A stretch of 52,663 bases of DNA from a virus. The stretch spans positions 1 to 52,663 of the IMG/VR virus record IMGVR_UViG_3300033153_003470; one strand, given 5' to 3'. Below are positions 34,638 through 41,838 of the stretch, in pieces; position 1 is the first letter of the stretch, and each line of letters opens with the position of its first letter. The notes below the pieces were generated by a model that had not been told where the DNA came from, searched no databases, and saw only the letters and a list, made by a program, of their open reading frames with translations. Both the position numbers and the translations under genes were made by a program.

Positions 34638-35068
34638 AACAACTCAACCAAATATCTGTAAGCCTTGACGTACCTGTTTAACCGAACCACGTCCCGCTCT
34701 TTAATTTCTGGCAACCGCCTAATGTTCATGTTGTCCACTAAATCGGCAATCTTAACCACTCTAGCAATCTTGTTGTCACCAGCACGGATAACGAAGTCTT
34801 TATACTCTTCACCATGCCTACGTGTTAAAGCATTAACAGCCTCAACAACCTCTTCTGGAATACCTTTCGCAATCAAGTCTTCAAAACTAACCTCAGTATC
34901 TTCAACAACATCATGCAAAACAGCAGCAACCTTCTCAAGATCACCAACCACATTGCTCATTACTCTAAATGGGTGAGTGACATAAGGTAAGCCGGCTTTA
35001 TCAACCTGCCCTTCGTGGGCTTCGACGGCAATCATAATCGCTCTGCTAATTAACTCGTTGTATCTCAT
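34634..35068 (-). CDS. Small (p)ppGpp hydrolase, HD domain (144 aa)
   Basis: A stand-alone HD phosphohydrolase of the SpoT/MESH1 kind, which removes the 3' pyrophosphate of the alarmone ppGpp. The signature residues are all present: H32 in YVTHPFRV, H52-D53 with E56-D57 in AAVLHDVVEDT, and D109 with N113 in KIADLVDN. The length fits small alarmone hydrolases. It has its own promoter and an AGGAGGAACTA ribosome site. A phage copy would lower the stringent response and keep growth-type transcription going during infection. Substrate specificity is inferred from the motifs. Confidence 0.8.
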   Translation of the reverse strand: MRYNELISRAIMIAVEAHEGQVDKAGLPYVTHPFRVMSNVVGDLEKVAAVLHDVVEDTEVSFEDLIAKGIPEEVVEAVNALTRRHGEEYKDFVIRAGDNKIARVVKIADLVDNMNIRRLPEIKERDVVRLNRYVKAYRYLVELL

Positions 35069-35090
35069 TAGTTCCTCCTACATATATATA

Positions 35091-35118
35091 TTATACCTAT
35101 AAGCTATATTAATCAACG
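35091..35118 (-). promoter_or_regulatory. Promoter P6 of the alarmone hydrolase gene
   Basis: A perfect TATAAT -10 (minus strand 35096-35091) lies 15-16 bp from TTGATT or GTTGAT at 35118-35112. The near-palindrome TACCTATAAGCTA (plus strand 35095-35107) matches 11 of 13 positions of the repeated spacer motif TAACTATTAGCTA. The leader then reads TATGTAGGAGGAACTAATG, so the conserved GTAGGA element itself serves as ribosome site. Confidence 0.6.
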
Positions 35119-35316
35119 CTTATCCGACCCAAGATTCTTCAAGTAGGCGGCAATAGCCTTTTCTGGTTCGTCTTCATCATCGAGATTTAAGTGGTTCTTG
35201 GTTCGCAACATAAAACCTTGATCAGAGCGCATGCCGTGATCATCATCAATATGCACAGCTAGGTACGTGTTGTACCCGCATTTAAGTTTTCTAACTTTTG
35301 TCATAGCTTTACCCAT
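35113..35316 (-). CDS. Hypothetical protein (67 aa)
   Basis: The ATG at 35316 (MGKAMTKVRKLKCGYNTYLA) is preferred over a longer frame because GAGGAAA precedes it and the start overlaps the end of the upstream regulator gene by 8 bp. The protein has a short beta region (LAVHIDDDHGM) and an acidic helix (DDEDEPEKAIAAYLKNLG). No family recognised. Confidence 0.5.
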   Translation of the reverse strand: MGKAMTKVRKLKCGYNTYLAVHIDDDHGMRSDQGFMLRTKNHLNLDDEDEPEKAIAAYLKNLGSDKR

Positions 35317-35878
35317 TTTCCTCAACAAATTTATCCAAGATATCTTTTGCATATTCTGGCAAATATTTATTATGCTCATAAGAAGACACGTAACCAGCCT
35401 GAATATCTAACGACTTGGCAAGCTTGGTTTGTGACAACTCCATATCGGTACGAATAACCTGTAGCGATTCTCTGTTAGAAACAAAATCCTTATGCTTAGT
35501 TTTCATGTGGTTCTGCAGATTTTTAAATGTGCGATTGCAGCAAGGGCATACGCCATGCTTGATACGGTTTTTCATTCGCAACTTAGATTTACGCTGAACT
35601 TCTTCCTTGATTCGCATTTTATCAGCCTCGGCTCTCGCTTCATTGGCTCTACGCAAGGCGTCTTCTTTTCGCCTTCTCTCTTTAGCGAGCTCGTCCCTTA
35701 GCTTTTGCTCCGATGATTTATTTTTGTCAAAATATAAAGAGTGGCCGTTATAGCAAAAAAATTCACTGCCATCTTTTCGCTTTCTGCTCATAACATCGTT
35801 AGGCAAAACAACAACCGCGCCACACTTACAGCAAGTTGTTTCATCAAAATAAACTTGTAAGCTATATATTGCTGACAT
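35309..35878 (-). CDS. Zinc-finger plus HTH regulator (189 aa)
   Basis: Residues 15-40 contain a C-x-x-C zinc knuckle (TCCKCGAVVVLP). Residues 50-105 form a long charged coiled coil (LRDELAKERRRKEDALRRAN). CPCCNRTFKNLQNHMKTKH is a C2H2-like finger. The C-terminal 50 residues are an XRE-type helix-turn-helix (LSQTKLAKSLDIQAGYVSSY). This combination is known in phage genes beside ninB and is probably a DNA-binding regulator. It follows ninB by 2 bp with GGAGAGG as ribosome site. Confidence 0.7.
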   Translation of the reverse strand: MSAIYSLQVYFDETTCCKCGAVVVLPNDVMSRKRKDGSEFFCYNGHSLYFDKNKSSEQKLRDELAKERRRKEDALRRANEARAEADKMRIKEEVQRKSKLRMKNRIKHGVCPCCNRTFKNLQNHMKTKHKDFVSNRESLQVIRTDMELSQTKLAKSLDIQAGYVSSYEHNKYLPEYAKDILDKFVEENG

Positions 35879-35880
35879 AA

Positions 35881-36375
35881 TTACCTCTCCATTGTTCCTG
35901 CTGCTTTCATCAACGCTTCCCAGTAAAGATCTTCTGGCTGCGGTAAAATAATTCCGTTATTAGCGCTGTTCATATCGATCAGATCCAAGTAATGCGCGAA
36001 CTGCTTAGTTGACATTAGACTGGTAACTGGCACGAACTCCATTGCTATCAGCTGAAGCTCATGGCTTAGCGGCATTAACGCAGTCGCATAGAACTCATTA
36101 AAATCAGCGTCATCTAGCAGAATAGGAACGCCATAAACCAGCTTACAGTTTCTACGCTCATAATCTTCGCCGTGACCAGTCGCATCGCCTAACACCCGAT
36201 ACCACATAAAGCTCAGCCGGTTCTGTTTGTTGCTTCTGCTTTCATCGTCAATAGAAACTTTCACTGTGTACGGCTTCTCTTTAGTGGGTACGAGTTTAGA
36301 GATGGCCGCTGCAACTTTGTTTGCGTGAGCCACATTTTTCAGGTGGAATGTTTTTGTGTGATCAGACGTTTCCAT
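35881..36375 (-). CDS. ninB: NinB/Orf-type recombination mediator (164 aa)
   Basis: The sequence [22 protein letters not shown], followed by [14 protein letters not shown] and the C-terminal [17 protein letters not shown], matches lambda NinB (Orf), which loads recombinase onto SSB-coated single strands in place of RecFOR. The length is slightly longer than lambda's 146 aa. It starts inside the last codons of csrA (14 bp overlap). Together with ERF and YqaJ it makes a full phage recombination set. Confidence 0.75.
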   Translation of the reverse strand: METSDHTKTFHLKNVAHANKVAAAISKLVPTKEKPYTVKVSIDDESRSNKQNRLSFMWYRVLGDATGHGEDYERRNCKLVYGVPILLDDADFNEFYATALMPLSHELQLIAMEFVPVTSLMSTKQFAHYLDLIDMNSANNGIILPQPEDLYWEALMKAAGTMER

Positions 36376-36544
36376 TTACAGGGCCAGCATCTTTTTTCGT
36401 GCGAATTTCTTCACGATCGACGGCTACATCTTTCGGCGCATCAACTCCAAGCCGAATATGCCCACCATCTATATTAAGAACCGTCACGGTGATGTCATCA
36501 CCGATCATAATTGATTCACCGATTCGTCTGGTAAGTATGAGCAT
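36362..36544 (-). CDS. csrA: CsrA-type RNA-binding regulator (60 aa)
   Basis: Close to gammaproteobacterial CsrA along its whole length: [16 protein letters not shown] at the start and VAVDREEI near residue 44. The RNA-contact residues L4, R6, R7, V42 and R44 are all kept, so it should bind GGA motifs in mRNA leaders. The ATG at 36544 is chosen over an upstream in-frame ATG because it follows AAGGAGAATAAA and gives the standard protein start. It would act on host or phage translation. It overlaps ninB by 14 bp. Confidence 0.9.
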   Translation of the reverse strand: MLILTRRIGESIMIGDDITVTVLNIDGGHIRLGVDAPKDVAVDREEIRTKKDAGPVNGNV

Positions 36545-36545
36545 T

Positions 36546-37625
36546 TTATTCTCCTTGGGTTCCGTCAAAAATCATTTTAGAAATATCATCAAGCTTCTTT
36601 AGCGCTACAGATAACAGCGTCATCATAGCTTCGCTTTCCACTTCTGGTATATCGACCGACCGTAGACCTGCCACATATACTCGCATCTTTTCGTCTTCTG
36701 GTAGGCGCTTCAGTAGCTCAGCTTCCTGCTTTTCTTTGGCTTTAGATTCGGCAATCTCTTTGTTTTTCCGTTCTTCTTCCGCAGCCTCTGCTGCCGCTTC
36801 AGCATCTTTGCGATCTTTCTCGGCCTTTACTTGTTGCGCCGCTTCATCTTTCAAACGCTGGGCCTCAACCTCATTAGCAAGCCTAGTTTTTTCCAGCTCA
36901 GCGGCCTTCTCAGTAATTTCTTTTTGAGCTGCAGCAATAGCTTCCTGATTAACTTTAAGTTGTGCCTGTTGTTCTTCAAATGTTTCGCGCTCCGCAATTG
37001 CAGAATCGATCACCTTAACTGCATTATCCTTATGGTATTGAGCTGCTTCAACAAACTCGCCGTAAGAATCGTCGATAACAACGTCGCTGATAATCCTTAA
37101 ACGCTCTTTAAGCCGGCTAACAGGTAGGCCCAGCAAACCTTCAGCCGCTGATTTAAGCTGCTCAACCTTGGCCTCAATAACTTGAATGCGTAATATTTCT
37201 TTTTCGCGCTCAGCTTCTGCTTCTTTGGCTTCTTTTTCGTCAAGGGCAACCTTCAACTCTCTCCAAGGCCCCTCAATTTCTTCAACGATCGCTGTTAGTT
37301 CTTTTGCTTTTCCATCAACCAGCTTTCCCCATGCTAAAGCATCGGACTTAAGATCTTTACGTCTGGCTTCAATAGCGGTTCGCACCTTAGTAATGGCCAT
37401 CGTTTTTTCGTGAACAACCAAGTAACCTTCGTCGCCTTTCTTTTCCGTGTCCGGAATTAAAGCCGGATCATATTCTTTTCTGAGCTTCGCAATAGCAGCT
37501 TCAGTCATGTTGTATTGGACCGGCAAAAAGTTTGGATCTGATTGGTCCAGCTTTTGAACCTCGTCTTTCTTCGCGGTTTTTTTCTTAGCTGTTTTCTTCT
37601 TAGTAGTTTTCTTTTTTGTCGCCAT
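36546..37625 (-). CDS. Coiled-coil protein with Lys-rich N-terminus (359 aa)
   Basis: The start [20 protein letters not shown] follows AAGGAGGCCATC. Residues 70-330 are almost continuous coiled coil, first like DUF1351-type phage proteins ([35 protein letters not shown]), then Ala/Glu/Lys repeats ([20 protein letters not shown]). It lies among recombination genes, as such proteins often do next to YqaJ or ERF genes, suggesting a partner in DNA metabolism. The exact role is unknown. Confidence 0.6.
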   Translation of the reverse strand: MATKKKTTKKKTAKKKTAKKDEVQKLDQSDPNFLPVQYNMTEAAIAKLRKEYDPALIPDTEKKGDEGYLVVHEKTMAITKVRTAIEARRKDLKSDALAWGKLVDGKAKELTAIVEEIEGPWRELKVALDEKEAKEAEAEREKEILRIQVIEAKVEQLKSAAEGLLGLPVSRLKERLRIISDVVIDDSYGEFVEAAQYHKDNAVKVIDSAIAERETFEEQQAQLKVNQEAIAAAQKEITEKAAELEKTRLANEVEAQRLKDEAAQQVKAEKDRKDAEAAAEAAEEERKNKEIAESKAKEKQEAELLKRLPEDEKMRVYVAGLRSVDIPEVESEAMMTLLSVALKKLDDISKMIFDGTQGE

Positions 37626-37635
37626 GATGGCCTCC

Positions 37636-37941
37636 TTAATTTTGAATGAGTATTTCTGCAAGCTCGGCCATAACGTGACCAGTAGGATAAGTTTCGCCTG
37701 TGCGCTTAACTATCCCCGCTTTTTCTAATGCTTCCGGTATTCCTTTGTTTTCTGACCAGCCTTTGAGCCAAACAAAACCTTCCTCGGCAACCGGACCAGT
37801 AGGAGCTAAACAAACCGTTGCTACAGCCTCCTTACCTTTATCGCTATAAATAACTAATGCTGTGCTGCCGTCCATATAGCATTTTGAATGAACCTCGCCG
37901 CCCATTGTGTTTTTTGCCGGCCCCATTATTCCAATCTTCAT
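37636..37941 (-). CDS. Hypothetical protein (101 aa)
   Basis: Well-supported gene (AAGGAGGATCAA before the ATG), but family not recognised. It looks like a compact beta/alpha domain: GGEVHSKCYMDGSTALVIYS and EAVATVCLAPTGPVAEEGFV, followed by a helical end. It lies between the exonuclease and the coiled-coil gene, with 14 and 10 bp gaps, so it belongs to the recombination operon. Confidence 0.5.
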   Translation of the reverse strand: MKIGIMGPAKNTMGGEVHSKCYMDGSTALVIYSDKGKEAVATVCLAPTGPVAEEGFVWLKGWSENKGIPEALEKAGIVKRTGETYPTGHVMAELAEILIQN

Positions 37942-37955
37942 TTGATCCTCCTTGG

Positions 37956-38558
37956 TTATAATCTAGCTAATTTAAGTAGGTTGTTTCGTTCTGCTATACA
38001 CGCCATTAATTGTTTCTTTAATGTTTCGTGATAGCTTGGTATCGGATAATGACGATGAATAATTGGCTCGAATTGTGGATGATAGAAAACAATATCTACC
38101 CACTTTCTACCGGTCACAAATAGTTCGCCTTGCAGCTGCGGTATGTAACTTGGTGGCGTAACATTATGCTTTTTGCAAGCTAAATATAACTTCCAAAATG
38201 TTTTGGCAATTAGGTTTTTAAATTCAACAATGCCATCTTCACCAACCAGGCCATCGGTGCTTGAGCCCCAACGCATAAGATCGTCAGTGATAAAACCCAC
38301 TGGCTGTATCTTTACTTGCCTTGTCATCTCATAGTCAGAGTTTGACAGTGGTTCGAGCTCGGTGCCTCGGTCAGTGTACTTGTTGCCTTTGAACCCATCG
38401 TCAACTGGCACACCCAAAAAAGTCTCTAAGGCGAGCGCTGCGGCGTACTCGGGCATGCTTTTTGATGGTTTGCCGGTGCCAGTGATTAAGCTTCCAAACA
38501 TACTGCTGGACGGCTTACCTCGTTTAATATTGAACCACGAATCAGATCCTTGTGGCAT
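37956..38558 (-). CDS. YqaJ-type viral exonuclease (200 aa)
   Basis: Lambda-exonuclease fold protein. Visible motifs in order: GSDSWFNIKRGKPSSSMFG, DRGTELEPLSNSDYE, GSSTDGLVGEDGIVEFKNL with the catalytic D and E-x-K, and YIPQLQGELFVTGRKWVDI. It resects double-stranded ends to give the single strands used by the ERF annealing protein. ATG 38558 lies one base after the HNH stop; an in-frame GTG at 38573 is the alternative and would overlap the HNH gene. Confidence 0.85.
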   Translation of the reverse strand: MPQGSDSWFNIKRGKPSSSMFGSLITGTGKPSKSMPEYAAALALETFLGVPVDDGFKGNKYTDRGTELEPLSNSDYEMTRQVKIQPVGFITDDLMRWGSSTDGLVGEDGIVEFKNLIAKTFWKLYLACKKHNVTPPSYIPQLQGELFVTGRKWVDIVFYHPQFEPIIHRHYPIPSYHETLKKQLMACIAERNNLLKLARL

Positions 38559-38559
38559 G

Positions 38560-38572
38560 TCATGGATTATCA
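38560..38572. repeat. 13 bp direct repeat, downstream border of HNH copy 3
   Basis: Plus-strand TCATGGATTATCA, matching 12 of 13 bases with the copy at 39032-39044. It covers the last codons and stop of the HNH gene, directly in front of the exonuclease start. Confidence 0.6.
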
Positions 38573-39045
38573 CGGTTAAACTCCCCGAAAAGTTCTTTTC
38601 TTTTTTCCAGATAAACGCTTTCCGCTTCTTCTGGCGTTTCATATACCCCAAGATAATGCGTTTTTTCATCGCATATTAATCGAGCCTGATACTTGTCTCT
38701 CATAAATCTAACGCCACAAGGTAGCCCAGACTTATTTATAGTTTTCCCGTGGTTCATATTGTTTTGCTGGACCGTGCACTCTCTTAAATTATCCCACCAA
38801 TTATGCAGCCCAATGCCGTCTTTATGATCAACAACATCTGGCAGATAGCCTTTCACATACAAATAGGCAAGTCGGTGAGCGCGATACTTTACTCCGTCGA
38901 TTTTTATTAATAAATACCCCTCATTTTCGCACCCAGCAATAGTGCCGTTTTTTTCCGAGTGGTACTTACTTACATTGATCCATGTAAATATTCCGGAGCC
39001 TTTGTCATAACTCAAAACCTCTTTAAGTCTTTCATGGATAATCAT
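38560..39045 (-). CDS. HNH homing endonuclease with AP2 domain, copy 3
   Basis: Start MIIHERLKEVLSYDKGSG, HNH core (YRAHRLAYLYVKGYLPDVVDH, D-N-L-R-E-C-T-V-Q-Q-N-N) and AP2 half (SGLPCGVRFMRDKYQARLI; YLGVYETPEEAE). It overlaps the upstream 74 aa gene by 14 bp and ends one base before the exonuclease ATG. It is framed by a 13 bp direct repeat that coincides with its start and stop. The third full copy of one family in this genome. Confidence 0.85.
   Translation of the reverse strand: MIIHERLKEVLSYDKGSGIFTWINVSKYHSEKNGTIAGCENEGYLLIKIDGVKYRAHRLAYLYVKGYLPDVVDHKDGIGLHNWWDNLRECTVQQNNMNHGKTINKSGLPCGVRFMRDKYQARLICDEKTHYLGVYETPEEAESVYLEKRKELFGEFNRDNP
39032..39044. repeat. 13 bp direct repeat, upstream border of HNH copy 3
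   Basis: Plus-strand TCATGGATAATCA. It contains the first HNH codons and the stop of the upstream 74 aa gene; one mismatch to the copy at 38560-38572. Confidence 0.6.
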
Positions 39046-39256
39046 ATTTACCTTTCTTCCTTTTGCGGCCCGTTTCCGTTGGCGTTCTTTCTAGCAGGTC
39101 CTGCTTTATAATGTAGCGAGCTATATCATCAACAGTAATTCCACCAGTAAAAACCCACTCACCATTCCTATGAACAAAGACTTTGTTGCTTCGTCCAATC
39201 TTGCAATACTGCCCATTAAAAAAACAATGGGCCCCTTTTGGCGCGTCGTTATCCAT
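39032..39256 (-). CDS. Hypothetical protein (74 aa)
   Basis: It begins directly after the ERF stop codon. A short beta region (GAHCFFNGQYCKIGRSNKV; VHRNGEWVFTGGITVDDIA) precedes a basic tail (TGRKRKKGKYDYP). No family recognised. Its position between the annealing protein and the exonuclease suggests a minor recombination role, with no direct evidence. Confidence 0.45.
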   Translation of the reverse strand: MDNDAPKGAHCFFNGQYCKIGRSNKVFVHRNGEWVFTGGITVDDIARYIIKQDLLERTPTETGRKRKKGKYDYP

Positions 39257-40081
39257 TTACTTATCGGCTTTTATTTTAATGCTTTCTTCAATCTTCTTAA
39301 TTACGCGATCAAAGAATGTGTTGGGGATATCCTCAACGTGCGCAACCTTCACAGCTTTATTAATCCAGCCTACGAAGATCTCTTTATCAAGCTCGTTCTC
39401 ATCAAGCATTGCGTAAATCTTGTTTGCTTGCGCTTCAGTGATAGGTGGGACCGGTGGTGGCGCCGTACTATTGCCATCGTCGTCCACATTTCCAGCGACA
39501 CTTGCGATACCTGTTACAGCTTCATAAGTTTCGAGCTTCAAATAAGTTCTTCCAGACTTGCGGCCTTGCATTTTATTTTTCTTGCCTTCGGTATCAATCG
39601 GGCCTTCTAATGTAACGCTAACCTCATGCCCTAATTCATGCGATAAAATACAGGTAACTTTGAGCATATCTGCAGAGCTTGGTTCTGGGTATTCCCATCG
39701 CGCATTTAAGCCAAACGGGCCCATCGCTTCATTGACAGTGCTAACCGTATTACCAATAGATGAATAGCTTGAATTGTATTGATTGTTGATTAAGTCTTTA
39801 ATTACTTTTGGTGGGTTCCGTTTAAATTCAGCCATCGCTTTATCAAATGCTTTCTTAGCAATACGCTTGTCGTCGCGGTCCTGCAGGTCCATCATTTCTT
39901 TGATTTCTTCCATTGAGAACCCAGCTTGCTTAGCTTGGATCATCATAGCCATTGGGCTTTGAGCTTCCGCCACCAGCGCAGGCGGTTTAACGTCTTGCTT
40001 CTGGATCATCTTTTCTGTTGAAACAACGTCTTCAGCTGCGCCAAAAGTTGTTGGGGTTTTAGCTTCGGTTTTATCGTTCAT
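39257..40081 (-). CDS. erf: ERF-family single-strand annealing protein (274 aa)
   Basis: The ERF core lies at residues about 45-200: FDKAMAEFKRNPPKVIKD, YNSSYSSIGNTVSTVNEAMG, FGLNARWEYPEPSSADMLKV and LSHELGHEVSVTLEGPID, then YLKLETYEAVTGIASVAGN. A Pro-rich linker leads to a C-terminal helical domain. ERF proteins anneal homologous single strands, for genome circularisation or recombination, working with an exonuclease such as the YqaJ protein downstream. The RBS is AGGAGAGAAAA. Confidence 0.85.
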   Translation of the reverse strand: MNDKTEAKTPTTFGAAEDVVSTEKMIQKQDVKPPALVAEAQSPMAMMIQAKQAGFSMEEIKEMMDLQDRDDKRIAKKAFDKAMAEFKRNPPKVIKDLINNQYNSSYSSIGNTVSTVNEAMGPFGLNARWEYPEPSSADMLKVTCILSHELGHEVSVTLEGPIDTEGKKNKMQGRKSGRTYLKLETYEAVTGIASVAGNVDDDGNSTAPPPVPPITEAQANKIYAMLDENELDKEIFVGWINKAVKVAHVEDIPNTFFDRVIKKIEESIKIKADK

Positions 40082-40108
40082 TTTTCTCTCCTAATGAAAG
40101 CCGCTCAA

Positions 40109-40270
40109 TTAGAACGGCTGTTTAAATTTTGGCTCTTCTTCCTTAGCTGCTTCTATTTCGTCAGCGCAAGCTTCACAGCAATACGCCAGCGGATTAGTTG
40201 GATGCTCAACGCATGGGAAATAATCACCGTCAATCATCTGTTCGCATTCTTCGCACCTGTAGATAGCCAT
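40109..40270 (-). CDS. Zinc-ribbon mini-protein (53 aa)
   Basis: The start MAIYRCEECEQMIDGDYFPC is chosen because its ATG overlaps the TAA of the small membrane gene upstream. Four Cys in C-E-E-C and C-C-E-A-C, plus two more Cys and a His, form a likely zinc-binding module; the tail is acidic. Tiny zinc proteins of this kind are common in phage early regions. Function unknown. Confidence 0.55.
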   Translation of the reverse strand: MAIYRCEECEQMIDGDYFPCVEHPTNPLAYCCEACADEIEAAKEEEPKFKQPF

Positions 40271-40386
40271 TACGCTTGCACCTCCGCGATTAACTGAACA
40301 ATTAATAAGACAATAGCCGCAGCAAGAAGGCCGACGACCACAGTAATAAAGCATTCAAGGATCGCGTCTATGAATTTATCCCACAT
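40270..40386 (-). CDS. Small membrane protein (38 aa)
   Basis: Preceded by AAGGAGATTGTT at ideal spacing. The product starts MWDKFIDAILECF and then has one strong transmembrane helix (ITVVVGLLAAAIVLLIVQLI). Its stop overlaps the start of the zinc-ribbon gene. Such one-TM miniproteins may alter the host membrane or be toxins; nothing further can be said. Confidence 0.6.
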   Translation of the reverse strand: MWDKFIDAILECFITVVVGLLAAAIVLLIVQLIAEVQA

Positions 40387-40396
40387 AACAATCTCC

Positions 40397-40738
40397 TTAC
40401 GCAGCAATACTGCCAAGCATTCTGGCTTCTTCTGCATACTCGCTTAATGGTTTATCTGCTTTGAATCCTCGGTCACGCTCAATGGGTAATCCGAAGGGTT
40501 TGAACCGGATGGCTTTCAGCTCATCGTATGAAGCATAACCCATCTCTGGCGAACCAAAACCAAGATCACATAACCCGTACATGATGCCGTTTCTATCCAT
40601 CTCGGAAATAAGCCAAGTAGCTGCGGAACCACCAAAGAGCTTCACGACCGGAAAAAGATCGAGTCCTTCTGGCGCTTCAGCTGAAGCCTTAGCGTTTGCG
40701 ATTAGTTTGGCCTCATCAGCCTTTAAAAGTAATTTCAT
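40397..40738 (-). CDS. DUF2958 protein (113 aa)
   Basis: The family pattern is clear: MKLLLKADEAKLIAN, FPVVKLFGGSAATWLISEMD, YGLCDLGFGSPEMGYASYDE and LPIERDRGFKADKPLSEYAE. DUF2958 is found on plasmids and phages and its function is not known. ATG 40738 follows AGGAGG at 8 nt spacing. It has its own promoter (P5) with the repeated spacer motif and the AACCAGGAGGTG leader, so it is an independent unit. Confidence 0.8.
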   Translation of the reverse strand: MKLLLKADEAKLIANAKASAEAPEGLDLFPVVKLFGGSAATWLISEMDRNGIMYGLCDLGFGSPEMGYASYDELKAIRFKPFGLPIERDRGFKADKPLSEYAEEARMLGSIAA

Positions 40739-40774
40739 CTTGAACACCTCCTGGTTAGTTGTCTCTCTATCTAA

Positions 40775-40804
40775 ATTATATAACTATATGTTATTAAGAA
40801 GCAA
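40775..40804 (-). promoter_or_regulatory. Promoter P5 with spacer operator motif
   Basis: TTGCTT (minus 40804-40799), 18 bp spacer, perfect TATAAT (40780-40775). The plus-strand 13-mer TAACTATATGTTA fills the half of the spacer next to the -10; its outer arms TAAC/GTTA are a perfect inverted repeat. It drives the DUF2958 gene. Confidence 0.7.
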
Positions 40805-40810
40805 GAGTTA

Positions 40811-40951
40811 TTATCGCCGCTTTTTTTCCTTTGAGTCAGAACGAATAATTTGCGACCATGTTTTAAAGTTAATCTTAGATAATGTAGTAACCCCGTTTAG
40901 TTTTCGAGGCTCTTGAGGTATTTCTGTGGCGCTAACCTGTACCTTTATCAT
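40811..40951 (-). CDS. Hypothetical small protein (46 aa)
   Basis: A short frame with a fair ribosome site (AAAGGTGAAAGC). It begins MIKVQVSATEIPQEPRKLNG and ends in a basic cluster (SKEKKRR). Its stop lies just upstream of the -35 of P5. Family not recognised; it could be part of the operon with the zinc-ribbon gene upstream (5 bp gap). Confidence 0.45.
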   Translation of the reverse strand: MIKVQVSATEIPQEPRKLNGVTTLSKINFKTWSQIIRSDSKEKKRR

Positions 40952-40955
40952 GCTT

Positions 40956-41171
40956 TCACCTTTTTTTATTCAATTCTTGCTCATGCAGAAAGCGTGCTTT
41001 ATCAGCTTTCTGATCTTCAGTTAATGGCTTGTCTTCCTCGAACCACTCATAACCGCAAGCTAGGCAAACCTTGTCATATCCGTTCTTCGTTCTGGTGCCG
41101 CCAGTTCTTAAGTGTTTGCACGGCTCCGTTATCGCATCAATCATTTTTATAGCATCAAGTAATCTGTTCAT
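40956..41171 (-). CDS. Zinc-ribbon protein (71 aa)
   Basis: ATG 41171 overlaps the TAA of the gene upstream, so the longer frame is rejected. The sequence has C-K-H-L and, 17 residues on, C-L-A-C (ITEPCKHLRTGG; YDKVCLACGYEWFEED), a treble-clef-like zinc site, and a charged helical tail (EDQKADKARFLHEQELNKK). Function unknown; translation is coupled to the 195 aa gene. Confidence 0.5.
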   Translation of the reverse strand: MNRLLDAIKMIDAITEPCKHLRTGGTRTKNGYDKVCLACGYEWFEEDKPLTEDQKADKARFLHEQELNKKR

Positions 41172-41758
41172 TAGTGACCATACCCCCAAGCAGTTTTATA
41201 TTTAGGCTCTCCGTCCCAAGGGTAAGCATTCGCAACACTATTCACCCTAACAATGTTTCCTTCCTGTACACGCTTTAAACTCGGTTCCTCGTCTTTATCG
41301 AAGCTACCTGGCACCGCCACAACATAATCAGCACTAGGACCGGACCCTTCAACCTCAACATAAGCGGAGCCAATTGGAGCAATCATCACTGATTTTTTAC
41401 CGACCAATTTAACCACTTCATAATAATCAATGTTAGTTTGGTCGTAACCCCAGCTAGAATACAGAATGCTTCCGACCTCTAAACTGTGCTTAAAATTTCT
41501 TTTTAATGCAGCACGCTCAGCTTTTTCCTTAAGTCGATCACCTAAGCGATCAAAATAATCATCAATATATTCTTTCCGTTTTTCTTCATCTCTAAACCGG
41601 AATTGAAAGTCTGGTTTAGAACGCTTACCACCAAAACCGTAAGCAACCGGACCACGCGAACCATCAACCAAGTAAACCTCGGCTTCGATTCCTTCTCTTG
41701 TGATTTTGTCGGTAAACTCGCGGGGAAGATAAAACTCTCTGGACATTCTTGCTCTCAT
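41171..41758 (-). CDS. Hypothetical early protein (195 aa)
   Basis: ATG 41758 is chosen among three clustered in-frame starts because GTGAGGTG sits 6 nt upstream. The N-terminal half is charged and helical (RDEEKRKEYIDDYFDRLGDR). The C-terminal half has LEVGSILYSSWGYDQTNIDYY, a phrase I know from plasmid and phage proteins of unknown function, then SH3-like strands (YEVVKLVGKKSVMIAPIG). It has its own promoter (P4). No enzyme motif. Confidence 0.55.
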   Translation of the reverse strand: MRARMSREFYLPREFTDKITREGIEAEVYLVDGSRGPVAYGFGGKRSKPDFQFRFRDEEKRKEYIDDYFDRLGDRLKEKAERAALKRNFKHSLEVGSILYSSWGYDQTNIDYYEVVKLVGKKSVMIAPIGSAYVEVEGSGPSADYVVAVPGSFDKDEEPSLKRVQEGNIVRVNSVANAYPWDGEPKYKTAWGYGH

Positions 41759-41799
41759 TTTCATCACCTCACTGGTTAAAAAACAATTCCTTCATTCAC

Positions 41800-41828
41800 A
41801 ATATATAACTATTAGCTATATATTGCAA
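41800..41828 (-). promoter_or_regulatory. Promoter P4 with spacer operator motif
   Basis: TTGCAA (minus 41828-41823), exactly 17 bp, TATATT (41805-41800). The plus-strand 13-mer TAACTATTAGCTA (41806-41818) abuts the -10 and is identical to that in P3. It drives the 195 aa and zinc-ribbon genes. Confidence 0.75.
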
Positions 41829-41838
41829 TTGTTATTTA

